33,086 bases of DNA, from contig JAJVIP010000022.1 of NCBI GenBank assembly GCA_022072025.1, positions 1 to 33,086 on the forward strand, written 5' to 3'. Source of the DNA: Elusimicrobiota bacterium. Lineage in GTDB: Bacteria > Elusimicrobiota > Elusimicrobia > F11. The notes under the pieces are model-generated. The model saw nothing but the letters and a program-made list of their open reading frames with translations. It was not told where the DNA came from and did no database searches. Position numbers and translations under genes: made by a program. This document shows positions 1 to 12,400 of the stretch, piece after piece (within the stretch, counting starts at the first letter, position 1; each line of letters begins with the position of its first letter).

Positions 1-444
1 GTCCAACCCAGGGATTAGGGTCCCATCTATGATGTAGGGTTTGGCGTTAGACAGTTCGCCGGTTTGAACGTTTCGATCCAATTCGAGGATTTGGTTTTTG
101 TTGTCCAGGGAAACCATCACCCACATTTTTGTTCCATCGGCAGTGACGGTGGGGACACTCCAAATGTCCCATTTTTTTTCTGGCTCCAACCCCGGTATGG
201 GGGTTCCATTGATGATGATGGATTTCGCGTTGGACAAGGCGCCCGTTTGAACCTCTCGATCCAATTCGAGGATTTGGTCTTTGTTGTTCAGTTTAACCCG
301 CACCCACATTTTTGTTCCATCGGCTGAGAGGGTGGGGCTGTTCCGGATGTCCCATTTTTTTTCTGGCATACCCGGGATCGGGTCCCCGTTCCTGGGAAGA
401 CCGGGAATATCATCGGCGGTTTTGACGGTGTAGTTGTTCCAATT
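1..444 (-). repeat. Super-repeat 4, cut by the window edge
   Basis: NWNNYTVK lies at 444-421 and blade cores at 304 and 121. The frame enters the next blade (GTLIPGLD) and stays open at base 1, so the array continues beyond the window. Confidence 0.85.
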
Positions 445-3400
445 AAAGGACTTGGTTTTGGACGGAAGCAACGAACCAACCGCTCCGGCCGCGGCTTCGC
501 TGGTTTGATGTAACCTTTCAAGGGCCTGATTCAGGAGGGCGATTAATTTATCGAAAAAGGAATCGAGTGAACTGACGGTGGGAGCGGAAGAGCCTGCGGA
601 CAGGGGTGAAGCGCTTTGCGTGCTTGGCGTTGATTCGCCGCCATGCCCACCCTTTGGCGCATCCACCAATTGAGATGTTAATTCAAGGATTTGGAGTTTT
701 TTCTCCAAGTAAACCATCACCCACATTTTTTCCCCATCAACAATGACGGTGGGGGCGCTCTGGATGTCCCATTTCTTCCTCTTGCTCCTCTTGTCCAACC
801 CAGGTATGGAGGTCCCATTTATGATGACGGCTTTGGCGTTAGACAGTTCGCCGGTTTGAATATCTCGGTCCAATTCGAGCATTTGGGGTATGTTGTTCAA
901 TTTATCCACCACCCACATTTTTCTTCCATCAGCGGATAGAGTGGGGGTATCATCGACTTCCCATTTTTTCCCGGTTCCCAACCCCGGTATAGGAGTCCCA
1001 TTCATGATGACGGATTTGGCCTTGGACAGTTCGCCGGTTTGAATGTCCCGATCCAATTCGAGGATTTGGTGTTTGTAATCCAAGTAGACCCACACCCACA
1101 CTTTTGTTCCATCGGCAGAGAGGGTGGGGGAGCACTGGATGGCCCATTTTTTATATGAGTCCAACCCCGGTATGCGGGTCCCATCTATGATGGCGGATTT
1201 GGCGTTAGACAGTTGACCTGTTTGAATATCTCGGTCCAATTCGAGGATTTGGAGGTCGTTGTCGAGTTTAACCCGCACCCACATTTTTGTTCCGTCGGCA
1301 ATGACGGTGGGGCTGCTCCCAATGTCCCATTTTTTTTCTGGCTCCAAGCCAGGGATTGGGGTCCCACCTATGATGACGGATTTGGCGTTAGACAGTTGAC
1401 CTGTTTGAATATCTCGATCCAATTCGAGGATATGATCTTTGTTGTTCAGTTTAACCCGCACCCACATTTTTGTTCCATCGGCAGAGAGGGTGGGGCTACT
1501 CTGGATTTTCCAGGTTTCTCCTGGCATACCCGGGATTGAGTCTCCATTCCTGGGAAGACCGGGAATATCATCGGCGGTTTTGACGGTGTAGTTGTTCCAA
1601 TTAAAGGACTTGGTTTTGGACGGAAGCAACGAACCAACCGCTCCGGCCGCGGCTTCGCTGGTTTGATGTAACCTTTCAAAGGCCTGATTCAGGAGGGCGA
1701 TTAATTTATCGAAAAAGGAATTGAGTGAACTGACGGTGGGAGCGGAAGGACCTACGGACGAGGGTGAAGCGCTTTGCGTGCTTGGCGTTGAATCGCCTCT
1801 ATTCTCACCATTTTGCGAATCCACCGATTGAGATGTTAATTCAAGGATTTGGGGTTTGTTGTCCAGTTGAACCTGCACCCACATTTTTTCCCCTTTGGCC
1901 GAGATTGTGGGGGTGCTATAGATGTTCCATGTTTTCTCTGGATCCAACCCAGGGATGGGGGTCCCGTCGATGATGAAGGGTTTGGCGTTAGACAGTTGGC
2001 CCGTTTGAATGTCCCGATCACATTCGAGAATTTGGGACTTGTTGTCCTGTTTTACCCACACCCACATTTTTCCTCCATCGGCAGAGAGGGTGGGGCTGCT
2101 CCAGATGTCCCATTTTTCCTCTTGATCCAACCCAGGTATGGGGGTCCCATCCAGGATGACGACTTTGGCGTTAGACAGTTGCCCTGTTTGAATGTCTCGG
2201 TCCAATTCGAGCATTTGGCGTTTGTTATCCAAGTAAACCCACACCCACATTTTTGTTCCATCGGCAGAGAGGGTGGGGGCGCTCAAGATGTCCCATATTT
2301 TTTCTGGCTCCAAGCCAGGGATTAGGGTCCCATCTATGATGTAGGGTTTGGCGTTAGACAGTTGCCCTGTTTGTATGTTTCGATCCAATTCGAGGATTTG
2401 GTGTTCGTTATCCAAGTAAACCCACACCCACATTTTTGTTCCATGGACAGAGAGGATGGGGCTGCTCCGGATGTCCCATTTTTTTTCTGGCTCCAAGCCA
2501 GGGATTAGGGTCCCATCTATGATGTAGGGTTTGGCGTTAGACAGTTGCCCTGTTTGTATGTTTCGATCCAATTCGAGGATTTGGCGTTTGTTATCCAAGT
2601 AAACCCACACCCACATTTTTGTTCCATCGGCAGAGAGGGTGGGGCTGCTCCAAATGGCCCATTTTTTTTCTGGCATACTCGGGATCGGGTCCCCGTTCCT
2701 GGGAAGACCGGGAATATCATCGGCGGTTTTGACGGTGTAGTTATTCCAATTAAAGGACTTGGTTTTTGACGGAAGCAACGAACCAACCGCGCCGGCCGCC
2801 GCTTCGCCGGTTTGCTGCAACCTTTCAAGGGCCCGATGAAGGATGGCGATTAATTTATCGAGAAAGGAATCGAGCGAACTGACGGTGGGAGCGGAAGAGC
2901 CTGCGGACAGGGGTGAAGCGCTTTGCGTGCTTGGCGTTGATTCGCCGCCATGCCCACCCTTTGGCGCATCCACCAATTGAGATGTTAATTCAAGGATTTG
3001 GAGTTTGTTCTCCAGTTTAATGCACACCCAGATTTTTCCCCCTTTGGCTGAGATCGTGGGGGTGCTATAGATGTCCCATGTTTTCTCTGGATCCAACCCA
3101 GGGATTGGAGTCCCATTTATGATGACGGGTTTGGCCTTAGACAGTTGCCCTGTTTGAATGTCTCGATCCAATTCGAAGATTTGGTTTTTGTTGTCCAGGG
3201 AAACCATCACCCACATTTTTGTTCCATCGGCAGAGAGGGTGGGGGCGCTCCTGATGTCCCATTTTTTTTCTGGCTCCAAGCCAGGGATGGGGGTCCCATC
3301 CAGGATGACGACTTTGGCGTTAGAGAGTTGCCCTGTTTGAATGTCTCGGTCCAATTCGAGGATTTGGCGTTTGTTATCCAAGTAAACCCACACCCACATT

Positions 3401-6400
3401 TTTGTACAGTCGGCAGAGAGGGTGGGGGCGCTCAAGATGTCCCATATCTTTTCTGGCTCCAAGCCAGGGATGGGGGTCCCACCTATGATGGCGGATTTGG
3501 CGTTAGACAGTTGACCTGTTTGAATGTCCCGATCCAATTCGAGGATTTGGCGTTTGTTATCCAGGGAAACCATCACCCACATTTTTGATCCATCGGCAGA
3601 GAGGGTGGGGCTGCTCCGGATGTCCCATGTTTTCCCGGGGTCCAACCCAGGTATGGGGGTCCCATTCAGGATGACGGCTTTGGCTTTAGACAGTTGCCCT
3701 GTTTGTATGTTTCGATCCAATTCGAGCATTTGAGCTTTGTTATCCAGGGAAACCATCACCCACATTTTTGTTCCATCGGCAGAGAGGGTGGGGCTACTCT
3801 GGATTTTCCAGGTTTCTCCTGGCATACCCGGGATTGAGTCTCCATTCCTGGGAAGACCGGGAATAACATCGGCGGTTTTGACGGTGTAGTTGTTCCAATT
3901 AAAGGTCGGAGCGGAAGAGACATCCGGTTTTGAGGTGGATACAAGGACCTTGAGTTCCTCAAAAGTTTGCCTCAGTGTTTGCTCATCCACGAATTTGAGA
4001 GTAAGAATTTCAATGAGAAGTTCTGTAACGAGCCTTGCCAAATCCGATCCCAAATAGGGGGAAAGCCAAAGCAAAATATCTGTCAATGCGAGAATCTCAG
4101 GTTTGGGGTAAAGTTCGCGGGCCATTTCGAACAATCGGATGGCTTTACAACTTTCAATGATCACACTCGAAACAATCGGTTTATCGGAATAACCCAAGGC
4201 CTTGACCAAAGTGTCATGCGGTTGTTCAAGTGTGGCCTGGATATGGTCTGAGGAAAAGGCAAGAGCCAGGTTTTGAAGCTCTGGGTTGTTGGGGAGCGCC
4301 GTGATCGTGTTGTCCCTACGCATATCCACCAACGGAGAGGCCAATAAACACAAGGCCTCCATAACCTGGTCATGGACTTGGGTTTTATCGGCCGCTTGGC
4401 GAATTCTTTTTTTAAGGTCTTCGATGGCCCACTCACGCGCCTCTTGAGAAACCACGTCATGCAAGTGGGCAGATCGAACCCACCGCTCAAGAGCACCCCT
4501 TTGAGTTGGGTTCAACCCACCCAATGCGCTTGCTAAACATTGAACCGTCTTATTAATTGTAAGGAGATGAGTTGAATGACGGATTAAATTGTCAAAAATA
4601 AGGTCGGGATGTTCGTTTGTTAGTTTGATCAAAGGTTCATTTTCATTTTTCTCTCCACTCAAGCCCGCCAGAACCAGGCCCACCGCCTCCCCAATGGCAG
4701 GTGACAACTTGCGATTTTGAGCCGAATTGCGGGCCTTGGTTCGTAACCGCGGCCCCTCCAGGGGATGAACGGCCCTCAGGGCAACGCGCCGATGGTCGGG
4801 GTCGGTAATGATCAATTCCCGCAGATATTCTTCTTCGGCTTCCAGCAACCGCAACGGGTACCGGCCAAACTTTTGAATCAGCCGGTGAATTTGCCGATAG
4901 TCGGGCGGAGCGCCCAATTCGCTGGCCCGGTAAGCTTGCATGAGATTGAGTTGGCATTGGGCCAATGCGGTGATGGTGGTTTCATCCAAATCGTGCCAAT
5001 CAAAATCTTCTTCAACGGCTTCTTTTTTTAGACGCTTTTCATCCGCGCGAATAAGGTCTTGCAATTGTTTCAATTTCAGAGGCCGCCTTTGAAAAATGCG
5101 AACGCGAGAGGCGAACTCGGCGCTTAAAGCGTTGGACTGCGTTGACCCTGTGGCGGGGTTACCGTCAAAAACGATGTGGAATTTCCGGTTTTTGGCTTTG
5201 GCGCGGGCGGTTCTCCCCCCGGTAAAACTCTGAAACATATATTCCATGACATTGTTTAAAGCGGCCAGCGCGCTTTGTTTGCCTTTCGTGAATTCCGAAA
5301 AATTAATGGGACGGTCTTCAACCAAAGACGTTTCAAGCGGTGTTTGGGGGAAATGGCTTTTCCCGTCCACAATGTGTTGAACACCCAAAATGTCGTCTCC
5401 CTGTATGTTTTCGGTGATCTGCGGAGGTTGAACCAACCTCTGTCGCAACAACCCCTTGTACAGGTAAAGAATGGATTCAGTTTTTCCGGTGCCTTTTTCC
5501 CCGATGACCGCATAGTGATATCCCAAATAAATGGCTTTGGCCATCTGGTAGAGATCCAGTCGGTTGGTGGGAGTATCCAGAAATTCGAGGACCTCGGCTT
5601 CACTTAAAGGAAGGTCACCCCGCGCAATTGGAAATTCAGGAACTCCGGACTTGGCATCCCCAAAAACCACCATTTGTCGATCAAAATCCACCCGCGGCAT
5701 TCCCGGATCAATGGTGGGCTCCCCACTTTCATTATTCATGTAATGTTGATTGAATTTTCCCCTTCCAAAAAATTGGTCAAACCATTCGCTCATTTTTGTT
5801 TGAAACGCCTCTTGTTCTTCTTCGGCCAAGAGGAAAAGTGGATAGTCCATTAATAAAATGTCGCGAAGATAGGCCAGATCATCTGGAAATGTGAAAACTT
5901 GTTGAAGGGTTCTGCGTATCTGACGGCCATCCATAGGAGGGATATTGGCGTTTTGTCCAATGGGAGAAGCCGCATACGCCCGAATTTGGGCAGCGACATT
6001 CGCAGTCGCCATGGTGAGGTTGCGCATATGCTCTTTTGTCAGAGTTGTATCGATATTTTCAAACGACGCCATGAGCATATCGGTTTCTTCTTCAGGCGTT
6101 GGATAAGAAAAAGAGATACCGCTTAGGCGGCTGAGGAAATCGGAAACATTATCCATGCTTTGGCCGACATAAAGCCCGTTGGGGGGGTTCCACAAGAACA
6201 TCGCTCGAAAGGTGGGAGCGGCTTGAATAACCGTTTGGTCGGGCAAGCGGAGTCGACGGTTTTGGTTGATGGTGTTGAGCGCCGTCAAGGAACCGATACG
6301 CCGGGGCTTGGTGGCTTCATCCACCACAATCCAGTCGCCCACGCGGGCCGCATCGGCATATTCGCTTAAAAAAAGGTCGGTGGTTCCGGGCTTGAATAAA

Positions 6401-9400
6401 CCCACGGTTGTTTTCCAGAGCAAATCAATTTCGTTGATGTCTTCGTGCAAACTCATGGTGCGAACGGGTTGCCGCAAGAAACCGGCCAGCACATAGACAG
6501 CGGTGTTTTTGCCTGTGCTTTTGTCACCGGTGAGGGCCAGGTTGGTGGAGGCCGGGTCGGTTCGGCTCAACACTTCCATCATATCGGCCAATTGGTTCAC
6601 GAAGGTCGGAGTCAGCGTGATGACACGAGCAATCCCCTCAACGGTTAAGAGAATTTGGTTTGGAACCAGCCGGCCTTCTCTAAAAACTTGTTGAATGGTG
6701 GGAACATATTTTTCGAGCGTCGGTGTGACGTTCATTTCCTCATGGAGGGTCCATTCCCAAACTTGAGGGTTGGCCAAGGAAGCCGAAAAAAGTTGCAGGC
6801 CGTTGGTATCCGTTGCGGTCACCGACCCTTTTTTAAACACCAAACCCAGATCGGCCGGCGGCCCCTGGGCCAACCCGGTCGTGGTGCCATCCGCCTGTTG
6901 TTCGTACCAAATCCATTTTTCCCCCAACCATTCTCCGTAAATCCGAGGAGCGCCATTGGGCCGGTTAATGGAAATGCGATGCCGTTCGAGTTGCCATTCT
7001 ACGCCTTGATGATTAAAGGTGAATTTCGTGGTGTCGGGGCGAATGGGAAGCCTGACCTTTTGTCCCCATTTGTCAACCATGGTGAAATAATGTGTCCCAT
7101 TTATTTCCTCAAACGCATAGGGTGGACTGGCGGGGTTGCCCGCTTGTGAAGGGGGCGTAAGTTTCGCCGCTATCCCCACAAGGCCCATCCCAAGCATCAT
7201 GACGAACACCTCAATAGATGGGAATCCGTTCCATAAAAAATAACTGACCAAAACTCCGATCACCAACAACGGAGCCGCCCAATCATGCGCCTTGCGAACT
7301 TTGGCGGTGGCTTTTTTAATCATCTTTTCAGTTTGGGCCACCAGTTCGGACCGAAGTTTTTCCGCGCTCTCCACATGGGTCCAGAAAACGCGGGGGTTCG
7401 TTGCAGACTCGTAAACCTCCTTGATGACTTTTCCAACCGATTCTCCCCCGCCCACACCGGCCGTGAAATAAAAGACGTTTTTATTGGCCGGATCGTTAAA
7501 GATGGCTTGGATTTCGTCGCGAACCTGCGGCACATTTCCGTCGGTTCCGTGAATAACCAAGGTAATGGCGCGTTCTCCTTGGGCGCGTTTCCGTAAAGAT
7601 TCGCTTCCATTTCTTAAAGTGGGCGTGTCCGCTGTTCCCCGACGATTCAGCGGAGAAGAAAATAATTTTCCGATGGCTTGAGCCAATTCTTTTTCGCTGA
7701 GTTTTTGGCCAAACGAAAAAACCTTGATGTTGTCCTCCGCCGCGTACGCCCTGATTTCCGCGTCCAAATGGAGGAGGTCCCTCCACTTCCCATTTCTATT
7801 CAATTCGATGAAGGCCATTGCCTGGGCAATGAAGGCAATGGTGGTTTGAACCAAGGGAGAATTCATGTCCAATTTCTTTTCATCGGCATAGGGACCCCCC
7901 ATGCTGCCGCTCATGTCCAAAATCATTTCGAGCAACACCGTCAAAGAATCTGGAGCCGTGGTTCGCTCCAAAGCTCGTCCATCAATTAAGATATGGGCGA
8001 TATTTTTCTGGTCCACTGATTTCCCCGAGATTTGTCGCCCTTCTTTTCCTTCTGTGATCAACGACTCAAAATACGGCGCCCATTTGTTTTTTAATGTTGC
8101 CACCAACGGCATCGCGGCCTGCCGCAATTCCACCCAATGTTCGGCCCATTCAGGGGATATATTGAGACGCTCGGCCCATTCCCCTGGTGTATTACCAATA
8201 CTGGGGTTTCCGCCAGAGACGGCCGGGGTGTTTGCCAAAGCGTTCAAATCAGACAACAAACCTTCATCTATGATTTTCCGGTCAACCTCTGGAGAAGAAC
8301 CCTCTGGCGTTTCAGCGGGGCCAGGGAAAATCTCTCCGGGAGGGGTCAGAATGTTTCCCAAGATATTCGACAATTGTGACAGGGTCGCCGCCAAGTCATC
8401 GGCCTTGGACCCCACATCCTGCGCTTTGGATTCGATTTCTCCCGACTCACGGTCAATGCCTTGAGACTTGGCCGCCGTTTCAGTTTTGTCTTCTCCACTT
8501 CCCTGGTTGATCGCATTCAAAAGACTTTGGGCGGCTTCGGCCATTTGGCCGCTGATTGCTTGGACCTGGCCGGCGGCATGGTCCATTTGGGCCGCGCTAT
8601 CTGAAGCGGCATTGGCTCCTTGTTCAAGCGGAGGCTGATCTTCCATGGCTTTGAGACCCTGGGAGGTGTTTTGAACGCCTTTCAAAAGATCGTGGGTTTT
8701 GTTTTTTAAATCCTCCGCCGCCGTTGCCAACTGCTGGGCCAAATCTTGCATGGTGTTGGCGGTTTGGCCGCGGTTCCCATTTCCTTCTTGAGCGATCTCT
8801 TTGGCTTTCTGTCCCAACTGATGGGCGAAAACCGCCACTTGGCTGGCCTGATCTTTGATGGCCGGAAGATCTCCCCCCAACGCTGTTAATTTATCGTGAA
8901 GATTTTGAATATGTTGGGCAAGGTTTAGATGTTTTTCCGCGCCTTCTCTGGCGCCTTGCCCGGCTCCACCCAATTGACACGCTAAATTTTTGGTCGCCTG
9001 GTTCATTTTCGTTTTGGACCCATCCCCCCTCTGTCCAAGCTCCTCCGCGGTCTGATCTTTGGACTCTTTGGCCACCTCATCCAAAAGTTTTTTAAACACC
9101 GGCCAAATTTTTTCCCGCAAGAGGCTGAGTGAAATGGAAATTTGCTCAATTTGAACAAGGGCGGGGTTTCGTTCGGGATCGATCCCTTGTTGATCTCGCA
9201 CTTTCGCTTTGGCTTGTTGAAGAATGGTTTCTTGATCAAAAAATTCGTCCCACGCGGGTCTTGTTTCCTTAATTTTTTCAGCGACAACGGAATCAATACG
9301 AGGATCGGATTGCTTCTTGCGCGCGTTGAACATCACCCCCTCCAAATATTGGATATAGGCCGGCTGTTTTTTCATCCGTTCTCGCGCGGCCGGATTTTTT

Positions 9401-12400
9401 GGATTGGGGTACGCCTTCAGCACCAGGCGATCAAACACCTCCTCAAGACCGAGCCTTTTCATCAGCAACTCTTTCTCCGCCAACAGCATGTAAGCGACCC
9501 CCCAAAAAAGTTGAAACTCCGCGCTGTTGGATTCCTCAGCTATAAAGGTTGTTTTGAGGCGCTGCAAGACCACGATCGCCTGCGCCAAGCCTTTCATTTT
9601 GGTGATGGCCTCATCGGGATCAAAAAATTCTTGAACTGGATATTCAAGAAACGCCACCTCCTTTTCTGATTGCGGGGTAAAACGCCAATGGGGTTGGTCG
9701 GTGGGAGAATTCGCTTTCCACGGCTTCACCCTCAGTTTTGAAAGGCCCGTGAGGCTTTGCACTTCTTCCGTTAAATAAGTGGTTAAACGTTTTTCTCGTT
9801 CCTTGTCAAAAAACACGGGTTCAAAATTTTTTGATCCGTAAATCTTGGCCAATGTTGTGTTGGCATATTCGATCAGATGTCTTAACGCGGGGAAGGGATT
9901 GGTATCGGTTCCCTTTTCGGATCCGTACCAATGGTGGAAGACCATGCCCACGAAAACCCCGACCTTGCGCTCCGCATAGGTGGGGGCATTGGTCCAATTT
10001 AATAGGGCGTTTTGTTGACTTGAAAATTCAAATTCCTCCCAATGCTCAATGACGACTTCACTGACGATTTGAATCAGGGTTAAAAATTCTTTTTCCGAAA
10101 TCCCTTCGCCGGGCCTGTGGCTCTCGGCGAATTTTTGAGCGGCTTCGAACAAAATCAGGCCCGCTTCTTCGCCGTGTTGATTAAAACGTTCTTTGGTGGG
10201 TCTTTCATGGCGCAACAACTCCAGCATGGACACCGCCATCGGCATGAGCTCGCTGGAGGAAGGAAGCAATAAAACCTGGCGGTTACACAACCCATGAATG
10301 GTCTCGTGCAGAGCGATTTCGCTGGATTGGGTTTTGTCAGAGCGAGGCTGCATCACCACGCACAAATTGGAACGATCCAACTGAATATGATCTGGAATCA
10401 GGCGTTCATCTGTGAAATTTAAATTGGCGAGAAATCTAGCAATGATTTCTTCGAAAGGGCGGTTGTCACGAATGGCTTTTATGAATAATGAAGGCAGCAA
10501 AATGGTTTCCCCATTGGCCGCCACCAACTCAAAATGCTCTTTGAAGGGTTGAATGTCCTCTCTTTGATCCTCCGGGAACGAATCAAAAAGGACATGGACT
10601 CGTTCAGCAATATGATTCCGCATCTCTTGTGAGAGGTCTTCCTTGTTCCCCAGAATCCACAGTTCAGCGGCGCTCAGGGGTTTGAGGGGAAGATCGGGAT
10701 AGGTGGGCCAAATCCGTTTTGAATTGGAATCGTTTAAATAACCGCGCAACTCATCATAATTTCCAACAGAGTCGCGAATCTTTTGCGCCAGTTGGATGGC
10801 CGTCTGAACATCCGCTTGAAACTTGGGGATGTCTCGATTCTTAATATGACGAAGAAGATGAAGTGTTGTTTCGCGGTAAGTTTCGATATCGGCTTGAATT
10901 GGCGTTCTCTGCTTCGGGTCCACAGAGGGCTCCGTGGACAAGCGAAACGGCATCCAGCGTTGCCATAAAAAGGGCCTTAACCATTGGTAGGGGGGGCTCG
11001 TTTGTCGGATTTTTTGGTAGGCCAACAAAGCCGCCTGGACCCCATCTCCCACCAAGAGATTAAAACCGGCGATAAAAATATTTATCCCCATTACCGCTTC
11101 AAAAAATACGGGTTCATTAAATAGGATGTTTCCAATCCACCCGGTCAAGGCCAAAGCCAGATTCAAGGCCGGTCCCGCCAAATAAACCCGCACATGGGGA
11201 CGGCGGGCATCAAATTCGACGGGTTTGGCGCTGATCCCTTTCCAATGTTTGAAAAGATTGAGTGTGAGCCGCCCCTGGGCGCGCGGCATGTTGTCGCCCA
11301 AGTAAACCGCAGTCCAAGCATGGGCCCATTCGTGTAAGACCACCGAGATGACAATCAGCGCCAACCAAAGGGGTTGTTGAATGCCTGTGTGTTGGAATAA
11401 ACCGAAGGTAACAGAGATCGCGGTCGCATAGAAAGAGGCCCAGGCCCATTCTCTGAAGGGAGTTCCGCCATTCATAGCCTTCTTCGCCAATTTAAAAAAC
11501 AAGGGGGACGCCTCGGTGCGCAGGGGGGGCGCCTCGATCTGGGGTGCCAGCGGACCAATTCCCTCCGGTAAAGCCAAAAATAATTTTCTTCCTGAAAACA
11601 ACTTCTCAAGCGGTGATTTTTCTCGCAAGAAATAACGAAGCGCCTGGGTCCCGCTGGCCGTTTCAATACGTGAAATACGTGGGGTCAACACCGCAGTCGA
11701 ATAGCCCTGCTCTTTCAGCAATTCGAGCATTCCGGGCGTATGAAACCCGCCCGCCACCACAACCGATGTCTTTTCCCGCCCCAACTGGGCCACCATGGCG
11801 TGGTTGCGCTCTTCGGCGCAACGATAAAAATCCTCAAAGGGTGACAAATGAGGAAAAACCTGGCCCCCCGCCAATAACATGCCGGGGCGACGAAGGGACT
11901 GAAGTGTTTGCATCAGAGATCTATATTCAGACCATTCTTCAGGGGTCAGGGAAAATGTGATGAGTTTATTGGCCAAGCCGAGCCAACGATCGTTGTTGAG
12001 GAACTCCATCTCCGCCGCAGACGGCTTGAGTTGTTTTAAATAGGTCTTTTCAACCAGAGCCAAATCGGTCATCACACGGGCCGCTTCAATGGAATCGGCC
12101 AGCGATAGATATTGAAGGTAGGCTCTAAATGCGGGAGTGCTCGATAAGGACAACCGATATTTAGAAAAAAGGGACGTCAGAAAATAATACAGCTGGTTGG
12201 GACTCAAATGCTGAGTTTGAAAAGCTTGGGTTAATTCCAACAGAGTCTTTTCCTCTTGCTTGGAGAGCAAAGGGGCGAGCTTTGACAAAACATGGCCCCG
12301 CTCCGCTTGAGCCCGCGAAAAATCGATGGACCGTTCCAACTCATAGGCCGTTAAAAAAGTTTCGAGACCCAACGGGACATTCTCATCCCCCACCGCGCGC

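Noticed and set aside
1213-3588. Plus-strand open frames with repeated NPHPHFCSIG motifs across the repeat array
   Set aside because: They are the antisense reading of the 183-bp repeats of the giant gene; the repeat length is divisible by three, so frames stay open by chance. No start signals support them.
1-3900. CRISPR array or tandem satellite
   Set aside because: The periodic units are 183 bp, coding and without spacers; they encode protein repeats.
6655-9669. Plus-strand frames of 164-187 codons at 6655-7149, 7901-8464 and 9142-9669
   Set aside because: They lie antisense to the VWA, AAA+ and helical parts of the giant gene, have low-complexity Arg/Phe-rich products and no recognisable domain.
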